DNA of 64,000 bases from Promicromonospora thailandica (GCF_024171955.1 NZ_JAMTCS010000005.1:62001-126000); one strand, 5' to 3'; counted from the stretch's first letter, positions 8,467-16,900 are shown. Program-made: numbers and translations. Notes: generated by a model not told the origin, from the sequence alone.

Positions 8467-9246
8467 ATGCCGAAGTTCGCCGCCAACGTGTCCCTGCTGT
8501 TCAGCGACGTGCCGCTGCTCGACCGGTTCGCCGCCGCCCGCGCCGCCGGGTTCGAGGCGGTGGAGTGCTGGTGGCCGTTCGCCGGCCCCGACCCCGGCGC
8601 CGACCAGGTCACGGCCTTCGTGGCCGCCCTGGACGCCGCGGACGTGCGGCTCACCGGCCTCAACCTCTTCGCCGGGGACATGCCGGGCGGCGAGCGCGGC
8701 ATCGTGTCCCACCCGGACCGGGCCGACGAGCTGCGCCGCAACCTCTCCGTGGTGCGCACGATCGTCCAGACCACGGGGTGCGACCGCGTCAACGCGCTGT
8801 ACGGGCACCGCCTGCCGGGCGTCCCGGCACACGTGCAGGACGACGCGGCCGCGCACGCCCTGCGCCTGGCGGCGGACACGCTCGCGCCGGCGGGCGCCAC
8901 GGTGCTGGTCGAACCGCTGACCCGCGGGGAGAACGGCGACTACCCGCTGCTCACGCTCGCCGACGCCCAGGCCGTGGCGGACCGGGCCGGCGCCGGGGTC
9001 GCCGTGCTCTTCGACGCCTACCACCTGCACAACAACGGCGCCGACGTGGTGGCCGACATCGCGCGGCACGGCGCCGACGTCGGCCACGTCCAGGTCGCCG
9101 ACGCGCCCGGCCGCGGCGAGCCGGGGACGGGCACCATCGACTACCCGGCGTTCTTCCGGGCCCTGGACGCCTCCGGGTACACGGGCTGGGTCGGCTGCGA
9201 GTACCGCCCGTCGTCGCCGGACCACCTGGCCTGGCTCGCCGCCTGA
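8467..9246 (+). CDS. Hydroxypyruvate isomerase-family TIM-barrel protein
   Basis: A 259-residue cytosolic protein of the hydroxypyruvate isomerase / xylose-isomerase-like TIM-barrel family (Hyi, OtnI and relatives). The expected metal and substrate residues are visible: Glu149 in VLVEPL, Asp183 and His186 in LFDAYHL, His207/Gln209 in HVQVAD, and Glu245 in CEYRP. The length matches Hyi at about 258. A GTG at 8464 is directly followed by the ATG at 8467; the GGAG at 8457-8460 is spaced properly only for the ATG. It is transcribed away from the GlxR-like operon and ends at a 56-bp inverted repeat. Hyi interconverts hydroxypyruvate and tartronate semialdehyde, while OtnI acts on 2-oxo-tetronate; sequence alone does not separate the two. 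Confidence 0.88.
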   Translation: MPKFAANVSLLFSDVPLLDRFAAARAAGFEAVECWWPFAGPDPGADQVTAFVAALDAADVRLTGLNLFAGDMPGGERGIVSHPDRADELRRNLSVVRTIVQTTGCDRVNALYGHRLPGVPAHVQDDAAAHALRLAADTLAPAGATVLVEPLTRGENGDYPLLTLADAQAVADRAGAGVAVLFDAYHLHNNGADVVADIARHGADVGHVQVADAPGRGEPGTGTIDYPAFFRALDASGYTGWVGCEYRPSSPDHLAWLAA

Positions 9247-9258
9247 ACACACCTCGTC

Positions 9259-9314
9259 GAGTGCTGGGTATTCGCCCTCTCGAACCGGTTCGAGAGGGCG
9301 AGTACCCAGCACTC
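9259..9314. terminator. 56-bp loopless inverted repeat, bidirectional terminator
   Basis: The arms 9259-9286 and 9287-9314 are reverse complements with one mismatched pair, centred on AACCGGTT. It lies between the convergent isomerase and sigma-factor genes, and the sigma-factor stop (TGA, 9315-9313) falls in the right arm. Its arms start GAGTGCTGGG and continue TTCGCCCTCT, and so resemble the repeat at 13277-13339. Confidence 0.7.
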
Positions 9315-10638
9315 AACCGTCTGTGGCGGCCAGGGCGGCGGCCTTCGCCGTGAGGACCGCGCGCTCCCGCGTGCTGCGGCACAGCTCGGCCGCGCGCAGG
9401 TACTCGCCGCGGGCCTCCGCGGCCCGGCCGAGCCGGGCCAGCATCTCGCCGCGCACGCCCGGCAGCAGGTGCGACCCGGCGAGCTCGCCCCGGGCGACCA
9501 GGTCGTCCACGACCCGCAGCCCCAGCTCCGGCCCGCGGGCCATGGCCACGGCGACGGCCCGGTTCAGGTCCACCACGGGCGACGGCGCCACCCGGCCCAG
9601 CGCCTCGTAGAGCACCACGACGCGCTCCCAGTCCGTCTCCGGCACCGAGCGCGCCACCGCGTGGCACTCGGCGATCGCGGCCTGCAGCGCGTACGGCCCC
9701 ATGCCCGCGGGGCCGACGGCGCGGCGCAGCGCCGCCCGGCCCCGCACGATCGCGGCTCGGTCCCAGCGGCGCCGGTCCTGGTCCTCGAGCAGGATCGGCT
9801 CCCCCGACGGACCCGTGCGGGCCGGGAACCGGGCGGCGGTCAGCTCCAGCAGCGCGAGCAGCCCGAACGTCTCCGGCTCGGGGGCGAGCCGGCTGAGCAC
9901 ACGCGCCAGGCGCACCGCCTCGCGCGCCAGGTCGTGCCGGATCCACTCGTCGCCCGACGTCGCCGACGAGCCCTCCGTGAAGATCACGTACAGCACGCCG
10001 CGCACCGACGAGAGCCGGGTGGCCCGGTCGGCGCCGCCCGGCACCTCGAACGGCACCTGCGCCGCGGCGATCGTCTTCTTGGCGCGCGTGATCCGCGCCT
10101 GGACCGTGGCGACCGGCACCAGGAAGGCGCGCGCGATCTCGTCGGTCGTCAGGCCGCCCACGACGCGCAGGGTGAGCGCGATGCGCGCCTCCCGGGACAG
10201 CACGGGGTGGCAGGCGACGAACATGAGGGCGAGCACGTCGTCGTCGATCCGGTCCGGTTCGAGCAACGCCGGTTCGGAACCCGGGTCACCTGCGAGAACA
10301 CCCGGCCCGGACGCCGTCGGGCCGCCCGTGACGACCCCGCCCTCGGCGAGGCCGTGCGCGAGCGCCGCGTACCGCTCGTCGCGGCCGGCCCGGCGCCGGT
10401 AGGCGTCGATCGCCCGGCGCCTGGCCGTGGCGACGAGCCAGGCCGCCGGGTCGCGCGGCGTCCCGTCGCGCGGCCAGGCGACGAGGGCAGCGGCGAGCGC
10501 CTCCTGGGCCACGTCCTCGGCGAGCTCGAAGTCGCGGGTGTAGCGGGTCAGCGCGCCCACGATGCGCGCGGACTCGATGCGCCAGACGGCCTCCACGGCC
10601 CGCCGGGCGGCGTCGTCAGCGCTGGCCCGTGGACTCAC
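9313..10638 (-). CDS. ECF42-type RNA polymerase sigma factor with C-terminal TPR-like extension
   Basis: A 441-residue sigma factor. The sigma-2 region covers roughly residues 12-85 (YTRDFELAEDVAQEALAAA, DPAAWLVATARRRAIDAYRR). Sigma-4 lies near 145-205 (LTLRVVGGLTTDEIARAFLV, ARITRAKKTIA). About 230 further helical residues follow (VRGVLYVIFTEG, LDLNRAVAVAMARGPE-like repeats), as in the ECF42 group with its DUF6596/TPR C-terminus. The start is GTG at 10638 and overlaps the DGPF-family gene by 23 bp, so the two are one transcription unit. Linkage to a YCII/DGPF protein is diagnostic of ECF42; that group has no classical anti-sigma factor and is thought to be controlled through its own C-terminal extension. 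Confidence 0.92.
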   Translation of the reverse strand: MSPRASADDAARRAVEAVWRIESARIVGALTRYTRDFELAEDVAQEALAAALVAWPRDGTPRDPAAWLVATARRRAIDAYRRRAGRDERYAALAHGLAEGGVVTGGPTASGPGVLAGDPGSEPALLEPDRIDDDVLALMFVACHPVLSREARIALTLRVVGGLTTDEIARAFLVPVATVQARITRAKKTIAAAQVPFEVPGGADRATRLSSVRGVLYVIFTEGSSATSGDEWIRHDLAREAVRLARVLSRLAPEPETFGLLALLELTAARFPARTGPSGEPILLEDQDRRRWDRAAIVRGRAALRRAVGPAGMGPYALQAAIAECHAVARSVPETDWERVVVLYEALGRVAPSPVVDLNRAVAVAMARGPELGLRVVDDLVARGELAGSHLLPGVRGEMLARLGRAAEARGEYLRAAELCRSTRERAVLTAKAAALAATDG

Positions 10639-11038
10639 GCCACTCCCGCTCCTTCTGGATGTACTCGTTGTCCTGCGGGAACTGGTCCATCTCGGTCACC
10701 TTGCGGATCTCCGCCTTGCTGCCCGGCCCCGTGAGCGGGGCGCGCTTCGCCCACTCGACCGCCTCCTCCTTCGAGGCGACCTCCAGGATCCAGAAGCCGT
10801 TGAACAGCTCCTTGGTCTCGCCGTACGGGCCGTCGGTGACCACGGGCGTCTCGGAGGAGTAGTCGACGACGACGGAGTCCGCCGCGTCCTCGAGCCCCTC
10901 GCCCGCCACCAGCACCCCGGCCTGGATCATCTCCTGGTTGAAGCGGCCCATCTCGTTGATGATCTTCTCGAAGTCCATCTCCTGGTAGGCCGTCACGGTC
11001 TCGTCGGTCGCGCGCATGATCAGCATGTACTTCGGCAT
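10616..11038 (-). CDS. YCII-related DGPF-family protein, ECF42 partner
   Basis: A 140-residue dimeric alpha/beta ferredoxin-like protein of the YCII/DGPF family. It has the signature tetrapeptide in the form DGPY at residues 69-72, inside VVTDGPYGETKELFNGFW, and starts MPKYMLIMRA as the family does. Enzymatic function is unproved for most members. An AGGAG ribosome site lies eight bases before the ATG at 11038. A GGTCCC/GGGACC hairpin at 11067-11083 sits in the leader. It is the first gene of the pair with the ECF42 sigma factor and is the usual target of that sigma. Confidence 0.92.
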   Translation of the reverse strand: MPKYMLIMRATDETVTAYQEMDFEKIINEMGRFNQEMIQAGVLVAGEGLEDAADSVVVDYSSETPVVTDGPYGETKELFNGFWILEVASKEEAVEWAKRAPLTGPGSKAEIRKVTEMDQFPQDNEYIQKEREWRESTGQR

Positions 11039-11223
11039 GTTTCCGTCTCCTGGTCTCCTGTGCAGCGGTCCCTGGTCGGGACCCTCTCACTCACAGGTCG
11101 AACGGGAAACCGCACGATCGACACGAGCCGAAAACTCGTTCCGGGAATGCACATCGAGGGGCATCGCGCGTCACACCGGCACGGCTTGCCACACGCGCGG
11201 GGCGTGCGGAACCCTTGAGTCTC

Positions 11224-13260
11224 ATGACGCTCGAATCGATTGAGTCGCCAGGGGCCGAGGCCGACGCCCCTGCGACAACCGGCACACCCGCTCGGCGCCG
11301 GAAGACGCCGAAGCCCGCGAACCCGGGCCCGGTCAGACACACGACGAGCGACAGCGCCTCCCCGCGCACGTGGGACGGCCGCAGCAAGTTCCCGCACATC
11401 GGCGAGTACGGGTTCCTGTCGGACTGCGAGACCAACGCGCTGATCGCGCCGTCGGGCAGCGTGGAGTGGATGTGCATCCCGCGCCCCGACTCGCCGAGCA
11501 TCTTCGCCAAGATCCTGGACCGGGGAGCCGGCCACTTCCGCGTGGGTCCCCACGGCGTCAGCGTGCCCGTGGCACGTCGCTACCTGCCCGGCACGCTCAT
11601 CCTCGAGACCACGTGGCAGACCCCGACGGGCTGGCTCGTGGTGCGGGACGCCATGCTGATGGGTCCGTGGCACGACCTCGAGTCGCGTTCGGGGACGCAC
11701 CGCCGCACCCCGACCGACGACGACGCCGAGCACATCCTGATGCGCACCATCAAGTGCGTGTCGGGCACTGTGGACCTGGAGGTCGTCTGCGAGCCGCGCC
11801 CCGACTACGCGCGCCAGGACGTCGAGTGGCAGTACGAGAACAGCGGCTACTCCGCGGTGGTCGCGGACACGGGCGACTCCAACCCGGACCTGCACCTGCG
11901 CTCGAGCCTGCGGTTCGGGCTGGACGGCGGCAAGCGCGTGACCGCGCGCACCCGGATGACGGAGGGCGCCACGCACTTCGTCGCGATGTCCTGGGGCTCG
12001 CAGAGCGCGCCCACCACGTACGCGGGCGCGCTGGACGCGATGTGGCGCACGGAGCGGTTCTGGCGGGACTGGATCACGCAGGGCCAGTTCCCCGACCACC
12101 CGTGGCGGTCCTACCTGCAGCGCTCGGCGCTCACGCTCAAGGGCCTGACCTACTCCCCCACGGGCGCGCTCATCGCGGCCGCGACCACGTCGCTGCCGGA
12201 GACGCCCGGTGGCGAGCGCAACTGGGACTACCGCTACGCGTGGATACGCGACTCGACGTTCGCGCTGTGGGGCCTGTACACGCTCGGTCTGGAGCGCGAG
12301 GCGAACGACTTCTTCGCGTTCATCCAGGACGTGTGCCAGGACAACAAGCAGCTGCAGATCATGTACGGCGTGGGCGGCGAGGAGCGGCTGGAGGAGTTCG
12401 AGCTGCCGCACCTGTCCGGGTACGAGGGGGCGCAGCCCGTCCGCGTCGGCAACGCCGCCTACGACCAGAGCCAGCACGACGTCTGGGGTGCCGTGCTGGA
12501 CTCCGTGTGGCTCCACGCCAAGTCGCGTGACCAGCTCCCGGAGTCGCTGTGGCCCATCCTCAAGCGGCAGGTCGAGGAGGCCATGAAGCACTGGCACAAG
12601 CCGGACCGGGGCATCTGGGAGGTGCGCGGCGAGCCGCAGCACTTCACCAGCTCCAAGCTCATGTGCTGGGTGGCCATGGACCGCGGCGCCAAGCTCGCGC
12701 GGATCTACGACGAGCTGGACTACGCCCAGGCGTGGCAGAAGGTCGCGGACGAGATCGCCGAGGACATCTGCACCAAGGGCGTGGACGAGCGCGGCGTCTT
12801 CACGCAGCGCTACGGCGACCCGGCCCTGGACGCGTCGCTGCTGCTCGTGCCGCTGCTGCGGTTCCTGCCGCCGGACGACGAGCGGGTGCGCAACACCGTG
12901 CTCGCCATCGCGGACGAGCTGACCGAGGACGGCCTCGTGCTGCGCTACCGCACGGACGAGACCGACGACGGCCTGCGCGGCGAGGAGGGGTCGTTCACCA
13001 TCTGCTCGTTCTGGCTGGTGTCGGCCCTGGTCGAGATCGGCGAGGTCGAGCGGGCTCGCGCGCTGTGCGAGCGCCTGCTCGGCTACGCGTCCTCGCTCGA
13101 CCTGTACGCGGAGGAGATCGAGCCGGGCAGCGGCAGGCACCTGGGCAACTTCCCGCAGGCGTTCACGCACCTCGCCCTCATCAACGCGGTCATGCACGTC
13201 ATCAAGGCGGAGACGGGCGAGGCGGAGAAGGGCTACTTCGGAGCCCCCCGCCAGCCCTGA
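11224..13260 (+). CDS. Glycoside hydrolase family 15 protein (glucoamylase/trehalase type)
   Basis: About 678 residues. A disordered Pro/Thr/Arg N-terminus of about 50 residues leads into the N-terminal beta domain of GH15 (FPHIGEYGFLSDCETNALI, SVEWMCIPRPDSPSIFAKIL) and then the (alpha/alpha)6 barrel (GERNWDYRYAWIRDSTFAL). Candidate catalytic glutamates lie in PDRGIWEVRGEPQHF and in YAEEIEPGSGRHLGNFPQAF. There is no signal peptide, so it is cytosolic and probably acts on trehalose or internal alpha-glucans; mycobacterial relatives of this architecture are trehalases. The start is uncertain: TTG at 11215 is also open, and neither TTG nor the ATG at 11224 has a strong ribosome site. Confidence 0.88.
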   Translation: MTLESIESPGAEADAPATTGTPARRRKTPKPANPGPVRHTTSDSASPRTWDGRSKFPHIGEYGFLSDCETNALIAPSGSVEWMCIPRPDSPSIFAKILDRGAGHFRVGPHGVSVPVARRYLPGTLILETTWQTPTGWLVVRDAMLMGPWHDLESRSGTHRRTPTDDDAEHILMRTIKCVSGTVDLEVVCEPRPDYARQDVEWQYENSGYSAVVADTGDSNPDLHLRSSLRFGLDGGKRVTARTRMTEGATHFVAMSWGSQSAPTTYAGALDAMWRTERFWRDWITQGQFPDHPWRSYLQRSALTLKGLTYSPTGALIAAATTSLPETPGGERNWDYRYAWIRDSTFALWGLYTLGLEREANDFFAFIQDVCQDNKQLQIMYGVGGEERLEEFELPHLSGYEGAQPVRVGNAAYDQSQHDVWGAVLDSVWLHAKSRDQLPESLWPILKRQVEEAMKHWHKPDRGIWEVRGEPQHFTSSKLMCWVAMDRGAKLARIYDELDYAQAWQKVADEIAEDICTKGVDERGVFTQRYGDPALDASLLLVPLLRFLPPDDERVRNTVLAIADELTEDGLVLRYRTDETDDGLRGEEGSFTICSFWLVSALVEIGEVERARALCERLLGYASSLDLYAEEIEPGSGRHLGNFPQAFTHLALINAVMHVIKAETGEAEKGYFGAPRQP

Positions 13261-13276
13261 CGCCACCCTCCCGCCC

Positions 13277-13339
13277 CGCTGAGTGCGGGACTTTCGCCCC
13301 TCTGGCACGCAGAAGAGGGCGAAGGTCCCGCACTCAGCG
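13277..13339. terminator. 63-bp inverted repeat after the GH15 gene
   Basis: The arms 13277-13303 and 13314-13339 pair over about 26 bp with one mismatch and one bulge around a 10-base loop. The arm sequence GAGTGCGGGACTTTCGCCC is clearly related to that of the repeat at 9259-9314. It lies between two genes of the same direction, so it probably terminates GH15 transcription. Confidence 0.65.
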
Positions 13340-13384
13340 TCTGGGGGGTTGTAGGTTCTGGCTAATGGGCGTAGCTTTGTGGCT

Positions 13385-14233
13385 ATGGACAGTTACCTGC
13401 AGCGGCCCGAGGGCCGCATCGCCTATTCCGACACCGGGTCCGGGCCCCTCGTGGTCGCCGTGCCCGGCATGGGGGTCCCGCGCTCCACGTACGACGACGT
13501 GGTCCCGGCGCTGGTCGCCGCCGGGCACCGCGTCGTCGTCGCCGACCTGCGCGGTCACGGGGACTCCGACACCACCTTCCGCACCCACGGCGACGACGCC
13601 ACCGGCGCCGACCTCCTGGCGCTCGTCGAGCACCTCGACGCCGGTCCCGCCGTCATCATGGGGAACTCGATGGGCGCGTCCGCGGCGGCCTGGGCCGCGG
13701 CCGAGCGACCCGACCTGGTGCGCGGCCTGGTCCTGCTCAGCCCGCTGCTGCGCGACCCGGCGTCGCCCCTGATGCAACGCCTCATGCCGGTGCTCTTCCG
13801 CGTGCTCCTCGCGCGTCCCTGGGGCGCCGCGTTCTGGGCGTCGTACTACTCGTCCATCAGCAAGGGCCGCCGCTCCCCGCAGCACGCCGAGCACGTCGCC
13901 GCGATCCGCGACTCGATGCGCGAGCCCGGGCACCTGCGGTCCTTCCGGGACCTGGCGATCGCGCTCGACCACTCCGTCGTCGAGGAGCGGCTGCCGGCCG
14001 TGCAGGCACCGGCCCTCGTCGTGGTCGGCGCGCTCGACCCCGACTATCCCGACCCCGCCGCGGAGCTGGCCTGGATGACCGAGGCGATCGACGCCCGCGG
14101 CGTGCTGATCCCCGACGTCGGGCACTACCCGCAGCGCCAGGCGCCGGACGACGTGGTGCGCGAGGTGCTCGAGTTCCTCGCGGGGCTCCCGGCAGGCGCC
14201 GCGCCGGCCGCCGACGGCGGTCCCCGTGCCTAG
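13385..14233 (+). CDS. Alpha/beta-hydrolase fold protein
   Basis: A 282-residue soluble hydrolase. The nucleophile elbow GNSMGAS (Ser within VIMGNSMGASAAAW), the oxyanion strand VVAVPGMGVPRST, an acid residue in GALDPDYPD and the terminal His in DVGHYPQ form a complete catalytic triad. Such proteins are esterases, epoxide hydrolases or lyases; the substrate is not deducible. A GTG two codons earlier (13379) is also open, but the ATG is preferred. The promoter is probably TAGGTT near 13352. The gene overlaps the following TetR regulator gene by 8 bp, so that regulator likely controls this operon. Confidence 0.88.
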   Translation: MDSYLQRPEGRIAYSDTGSGPLVVAVPGMGVPRSTYDDVVPALVAAGHRVVVADLRGHGDSDTTFRTHGDDATGADLLALVEHLDAGPAVIMGNSMGASAAAWAAAERPDLVRGLVLLSPLLRDPASPLMQRLMPVLFRVLLARPWGAAFWASYYSSISKGRRSPQHAEHVAAIRDSMREPGHLRSFRDLAIALDHSVVEERLPAVQAPALVVVGALDPDYPDPAAELAWMTEAIDARGVLIPDVGHYPQRQAPDDVVREVLEFLAGLPAGAAPAADGGPRA

Positions 14234-14834
14234 GGCGGGGCTGTCGCACGACGCCGTGGTGCGCCTGGCGGTCGAGGTCGTGGACGAGGGCGGGGCGAGC
14301 GGGTTCGCCGACCTCACGCTCGCGAAGGTCGCGGCCAAGGCCGGGGTCGCCGCCCCGAGCCTCTACAAGCACGTGGGATCGCTCGCCGACCTGCGCCGCG
14401 ACGTCGCCGTCCTCGCCGTCCGCGACCTGACCGCCGCGGGCACCGCCGCGACGGTGGGGCGCGCGGGGGCGGACGCCCTCCGCGCCCTGGCGGAGGCCTG
14501 GCGCCGGTACGCCGTCGAGCACCCCGGCCGGTACGCCGCCACGCAGATCGGCCCCGACCCGGACGACCCGGCGGACGCCGTCGCCCGGGAGGTGGCCGCG
14601 GAGAGCGTCCAGGTGGTCGTGTCGATGCTCCGCGGGTTCGGGCTGCCGGACGACCGGGTGATCGACGCCGTGCGCGCCGTCCGCTCCAGCGTGCACGGCT
14701 TCGTGCAGCTCGAGCTGGGCGGCGGGTTCCGGATGCGGGAGGACGTCGACCGCAGCTTCGGGGTGCTGCTCGACATGGTGGTCGCGGGGGTCGCCGCGCT
14801 GGCCGAGCCCGCCGCCGCCGGGAGCCCGCGATGA
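14226..14834 (+). CDS. TetR/AcrR-family transcriptional regulator
   Basis: A 202-residue repressor with an N-terminal helix-turn-helix (FADLTLAKVAAKAGVAAPSL, YKHVGSLADLRRDVAVLA). The C-terminal ligand-binding domain is of the WHG/TetR_C type, ending in the motif VRSSVHGFVQLELGGGFRM. The start is GTG at 14226, overlapping the hydrolase stop by 8 bp, and its own TGA overlaps the ATG of the following membrane-protein gene. It probably autoregulates this three-gene operon in response to a ligand handled by the hydrolase or the membrane protein (inference). Confidence 0.92.
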   Translation: MPRAGLSHDAVVRLAVEVVDEGGASGFADLTLAKVAAKAGVAAPSLYKHVGSLADLRRDVAVLAVRDLTAAGTAATVGRAGADALRALAEAWRRYAVEHPGRYAATQIGPDPDDPADAVAREVAAESVQVVVSMLRGFGLPDDRVIDAVRAVRSSVHGFVQLELGGGFRMREDVDRSFGVLLDMVVAGVAALAEPAAAGSPR

Positions 14835-15472
14835 GCGTGACCCGCTGGACCTCCGCCGCCTTCGTCGCGGCCGGCCTGTCGTTCCTGATGTTCCCGCTGC
14901 TGCGGCCGTGGCCCGACGAGACCGTGCTCACCGCGGACCTCGCCACGGCGTTCGCCTCGGACCGCTGGGTCGTGGCCCACCTCGCCGGGATCCTGGGTCT
15001 GGGCCTGCTGGCACCGGCCCTCCTCGGCCTCCGCACCGTCCTCGCCCGGGACGCAGGTGCGCGCGGCGCACGTGCCGCGACCGGGGCCCTGGTCGCGGCC
15101 TGGGCCGGTGCCGGGTTCGCGGCCCTCTACTTCGGGGCCGAGATCTTCGGCCTGCACACCCTCGCGGAGTCGGCGCTGCGCGACGGCGACCTCGGCCCGC
15201 TCGCCGACGTCGAGGCGCTGCGCATGCAGCCGTGGGCGGTCGCCCTGTTCGCCGCCGGCCTGCTCCTGCTCGCGGCCGCGGGTGTACTCCTCGCGGTCGC
15301 GCTGTGGCAGGCGGGCCACGGCCGGCGGTGGGCGGGCGTCCCGCTCGCGCTGGGCCTGGTGCTGGTGCTCCCCCAGTTCTTCGGCGGGCCGGGCCTGCGG
15401 ATCGCGCACGGTCTCCTCGTGGCGGCCGGGTGCGTCCTGGTGGCCGCCGTCGTGCACCGCGCCCGCCGTTAG
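14831..15472 (+). CDS. Hypothetical integral membrane protein
   Basis: A 213-residue protein with about six hydrophobic segments: residues 7-24, 46-68, 82-105, 137-162, 172-190 and 192-210. There is little else besides small acidic and basic loops. The pattern resembles uncharacterised DUF4386-like or TetR-associated membrane proteins, but I cannot assign a family. It is coupled to the TetR gene (ATGA) and so probably belongs to the hydrolase-TetR operon. Confidence 0.8.
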   Translation: MSVTRWTSAAFVAAGLSFLMFPLLRPWPDETVLTADLATAFASDRWVVAHLAGILGLGLLAPALLGLRTVLARDAGARGARAATGALVAAWAGAGFAALYFGAEIFGLHTLAESALRDGDLGPLADVEALRMQPWAVALFAAGLLLLAAAGVLLAVALWQAGHGRRWAGVPLALGLVLVLPQFFGGPGLRIAHGLLVAAGCVLVAAVVHRARR

Positions 15473-15481
15473 GGTGTCCGG

Positions 15482-15919
15482 ATGGCAGCTGTCAGGCAGG
15501 TTCAGATCACGTTCGACTGCGCGGACCCGTGGCGCGTCGCCCGGTTCTGGTGCGAGGTGCTCGGCTACGTGCTCCCGCCCGCACCCGAGGGTTTCAGTAC
15601 GTGGGAGGAGTACGAGAGCTCCCTCCCGCCCGAGCGGAGAGGTGCCGACGGCGCAGCCGCCGTCGACCCCACCGGCGCCGGGCCCCGGCTCTACTTCCAG
15701 AAGGTGCCGGAGGGCAAGGTGGTCAAGAACCGGGTGCACGTCGACGTCCGGGCGGGCACCGGCCTCGTGGGCGCCGAGCGGGTCGCGGTGCTGGAGGCGG
15801 AGTGCGCCCGGCTGGTCGCCCTCGGCGGCACCCGGCTGTACCTGCAGGAGGCCGACGAGGAGAACGAGTCGTGCCTCACCATGCAGGACGTCGAGGGCAA
15901 CGAGTTCTGCCTCGACTGA
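15482..15919 (+). CDS. VOC (glyoxalase/bleomycin-resistance-like) family protein
   Basis: A 145-residue protein starting AAVRQVQITFDCADPWRVAR with the beta-alpha-beta-beta-beta repeats of vicinal-oxygen-chelate proteins (RFWCEVLGYVLPP, RLYFQKVPEGK, NRVHVDVRAG, MQDVEGNEFCLD). The WRVARFWCEVLGY and DVEGNEFCLD segments are typical of the actinobacterial glyoxalase-like subgroup of unknown substrate. It starts nine bases after the membrane-protein stop, so it may be co-transcribed. A strong hairpin follows. Confidence 0.88.
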   Translation: MAAVRQVQITFDCADPWRVARFWCEVLGYVLPPAPEGFSTWEEYESSLPPERRGADGAAAVDPTGAGPRLYFQKVPEGKVVKNRVHVDVRAGTGLVGAERVAVLEAECARLVALGGTRLYLQEADEENESCLTMQDVEGNEFCLD

Positions 15920-15943
15920 GCACCCGGTCGAACAGACCCGCGA

Positions 15944-15989
15944 ACGACGAAGGCGTGAGCCCCCACCAGGGGACTCACGCCTTCGTCGT
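15944..15989. terminator. 16-bp stem hairpin between convergent genes
   Basis: ACGACGAAGGCGTGAG (15944-15959) pairs perfectly with CTCACGCCTTCGTCGT (15974-15989) around a 14-base loop. It serves the VOC gene on the plus strand and the Bax-inhibitor gene on the minus strand. Confidence 0.85.
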
Positions 15990-16018
15990 ACCGGCCGGTC
16001 GTCACCGGCCGACCGAGA

Positions 16019-16900
16019 TCAGTCGCTGCTCTGGAAGATCGCGATCAGACGGAGGAACTCCAGGTACAGCCAGATCAGCGTCACCAGCAGACCGAAGGCC
16101 GCCGCCCACGCCATCTTCGCGGGGGCTCCCGCCTCGACCCCGCGCTTGATCGAGTCGAAGTCGACGATCAGCGAGGCCGCGGCCAGGCCGACGGCGACCA
16201 GGCCGATGATGATGCCGAGCGTGCCACCACGCATGCCCCAGCCGCTCAGCACACCGGTCCACACCAGGACCAGGTTGATCAGCGAGAACGCCGCGTAGCC
16301 GACCATCGCGATGATCAGCCAGCGCGTGAACTTGGGGGTGACCCGCACCCTGCCCGACTTGAACAGGAAGAGCGCGGCAGCGAAGGTCGCGACGGTGGCG
16401 AGCGTCGCCTGGAGCACGATGCCGTTGAACTGCGCCTCGTAGAACCGGGAGATGCCGCCGAGGAACATGCCCTGGGCGACCGTGTACAGGATGATCAGCA
16501 CGGGGCTCGGGTTGCGCTTGAACGCGTTGACCAGGCCCAGCACGAGGCCGGCGATCATGCCGAAGATCCACAGGCCCGGCGCCAGCGTCCACGTCGCCGC
16601 GCCCACCACGACCAGGAGGGCGAGCAGCCCGCCGGTCTTGATGATCACGTCGTCATAGGTGAGCCGCTTGGTGTCCGCCGTGGTGGCGGACGGCGACTGG
16701 TACATCGCGTCGAGCTGCGAGGCATCCATCGCCTGCTGCCCGGCCGCGCCGTACTGGCCGTACTGGCCGGGCTGCGGCGGGGTGCCGTATGCGGGAGTCT
16801 GGTTGGGAAAGGTGGCGGTGCCGCCACGGCGCGCACCGGGAGCACCGGTACGGCGGGGCTCACCGAAGACGTCGCTTCTCGAAAAGACGGGGTTGCTCAT
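16019..16900 (-). CDS. Bax inhibitor-1/YccA family membrane protein
   Basis: A 293-residue protein with a roughly 85-residue Pro/Gln/Gly-rich cytoplasmic N-terminus (short QPGQYGQYG-type repeats) and seven membrane segments starting near GGLLALLVVVGAATWTL. The conserved ELFRLIAIFQ-like end (YLEFLRLIAIFQSSD) and the AQFNGIVLQATLATV segment fit the actinobacterial Bax1-I branch. Members are proposed ion (calcium/pH-sensitive) channels, but the bacterial physiological role is not settled. The ATG at 16900 has an AGGAGGAG ribosome site. The gap to the divergent ABC exporter holds a GGGAAC/GTTCCC inverted pair at 16931-16960. Confidence 0.92.
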   Translation of the reverse strand: MSNPVFSRSDVFGEPRRTGAPGARRGGTATFPNQTPAYGTPPQPGQYGQYGAAGQQAMDASQLDAMYQSPSATTADTKRLTYDDVIIKTGGLLALLVVVGAATWTLAPGLWIFGMIAGLVLGLVNAFKRNPSPVLIILYTVAQGMFLGGISRFYEAQFNGIVLQATLATVATFAAALFLFKSGRVRVTPKFTRWLIIAMVGYAAFSLINLVLVWTGVLSGWGMRGGTLGIIIGLVAVGLAAASLIVDFDSIKRGVEAGAPAKMAWAAAFGLLVTLIWLYLEFLRLIAIFQSSD

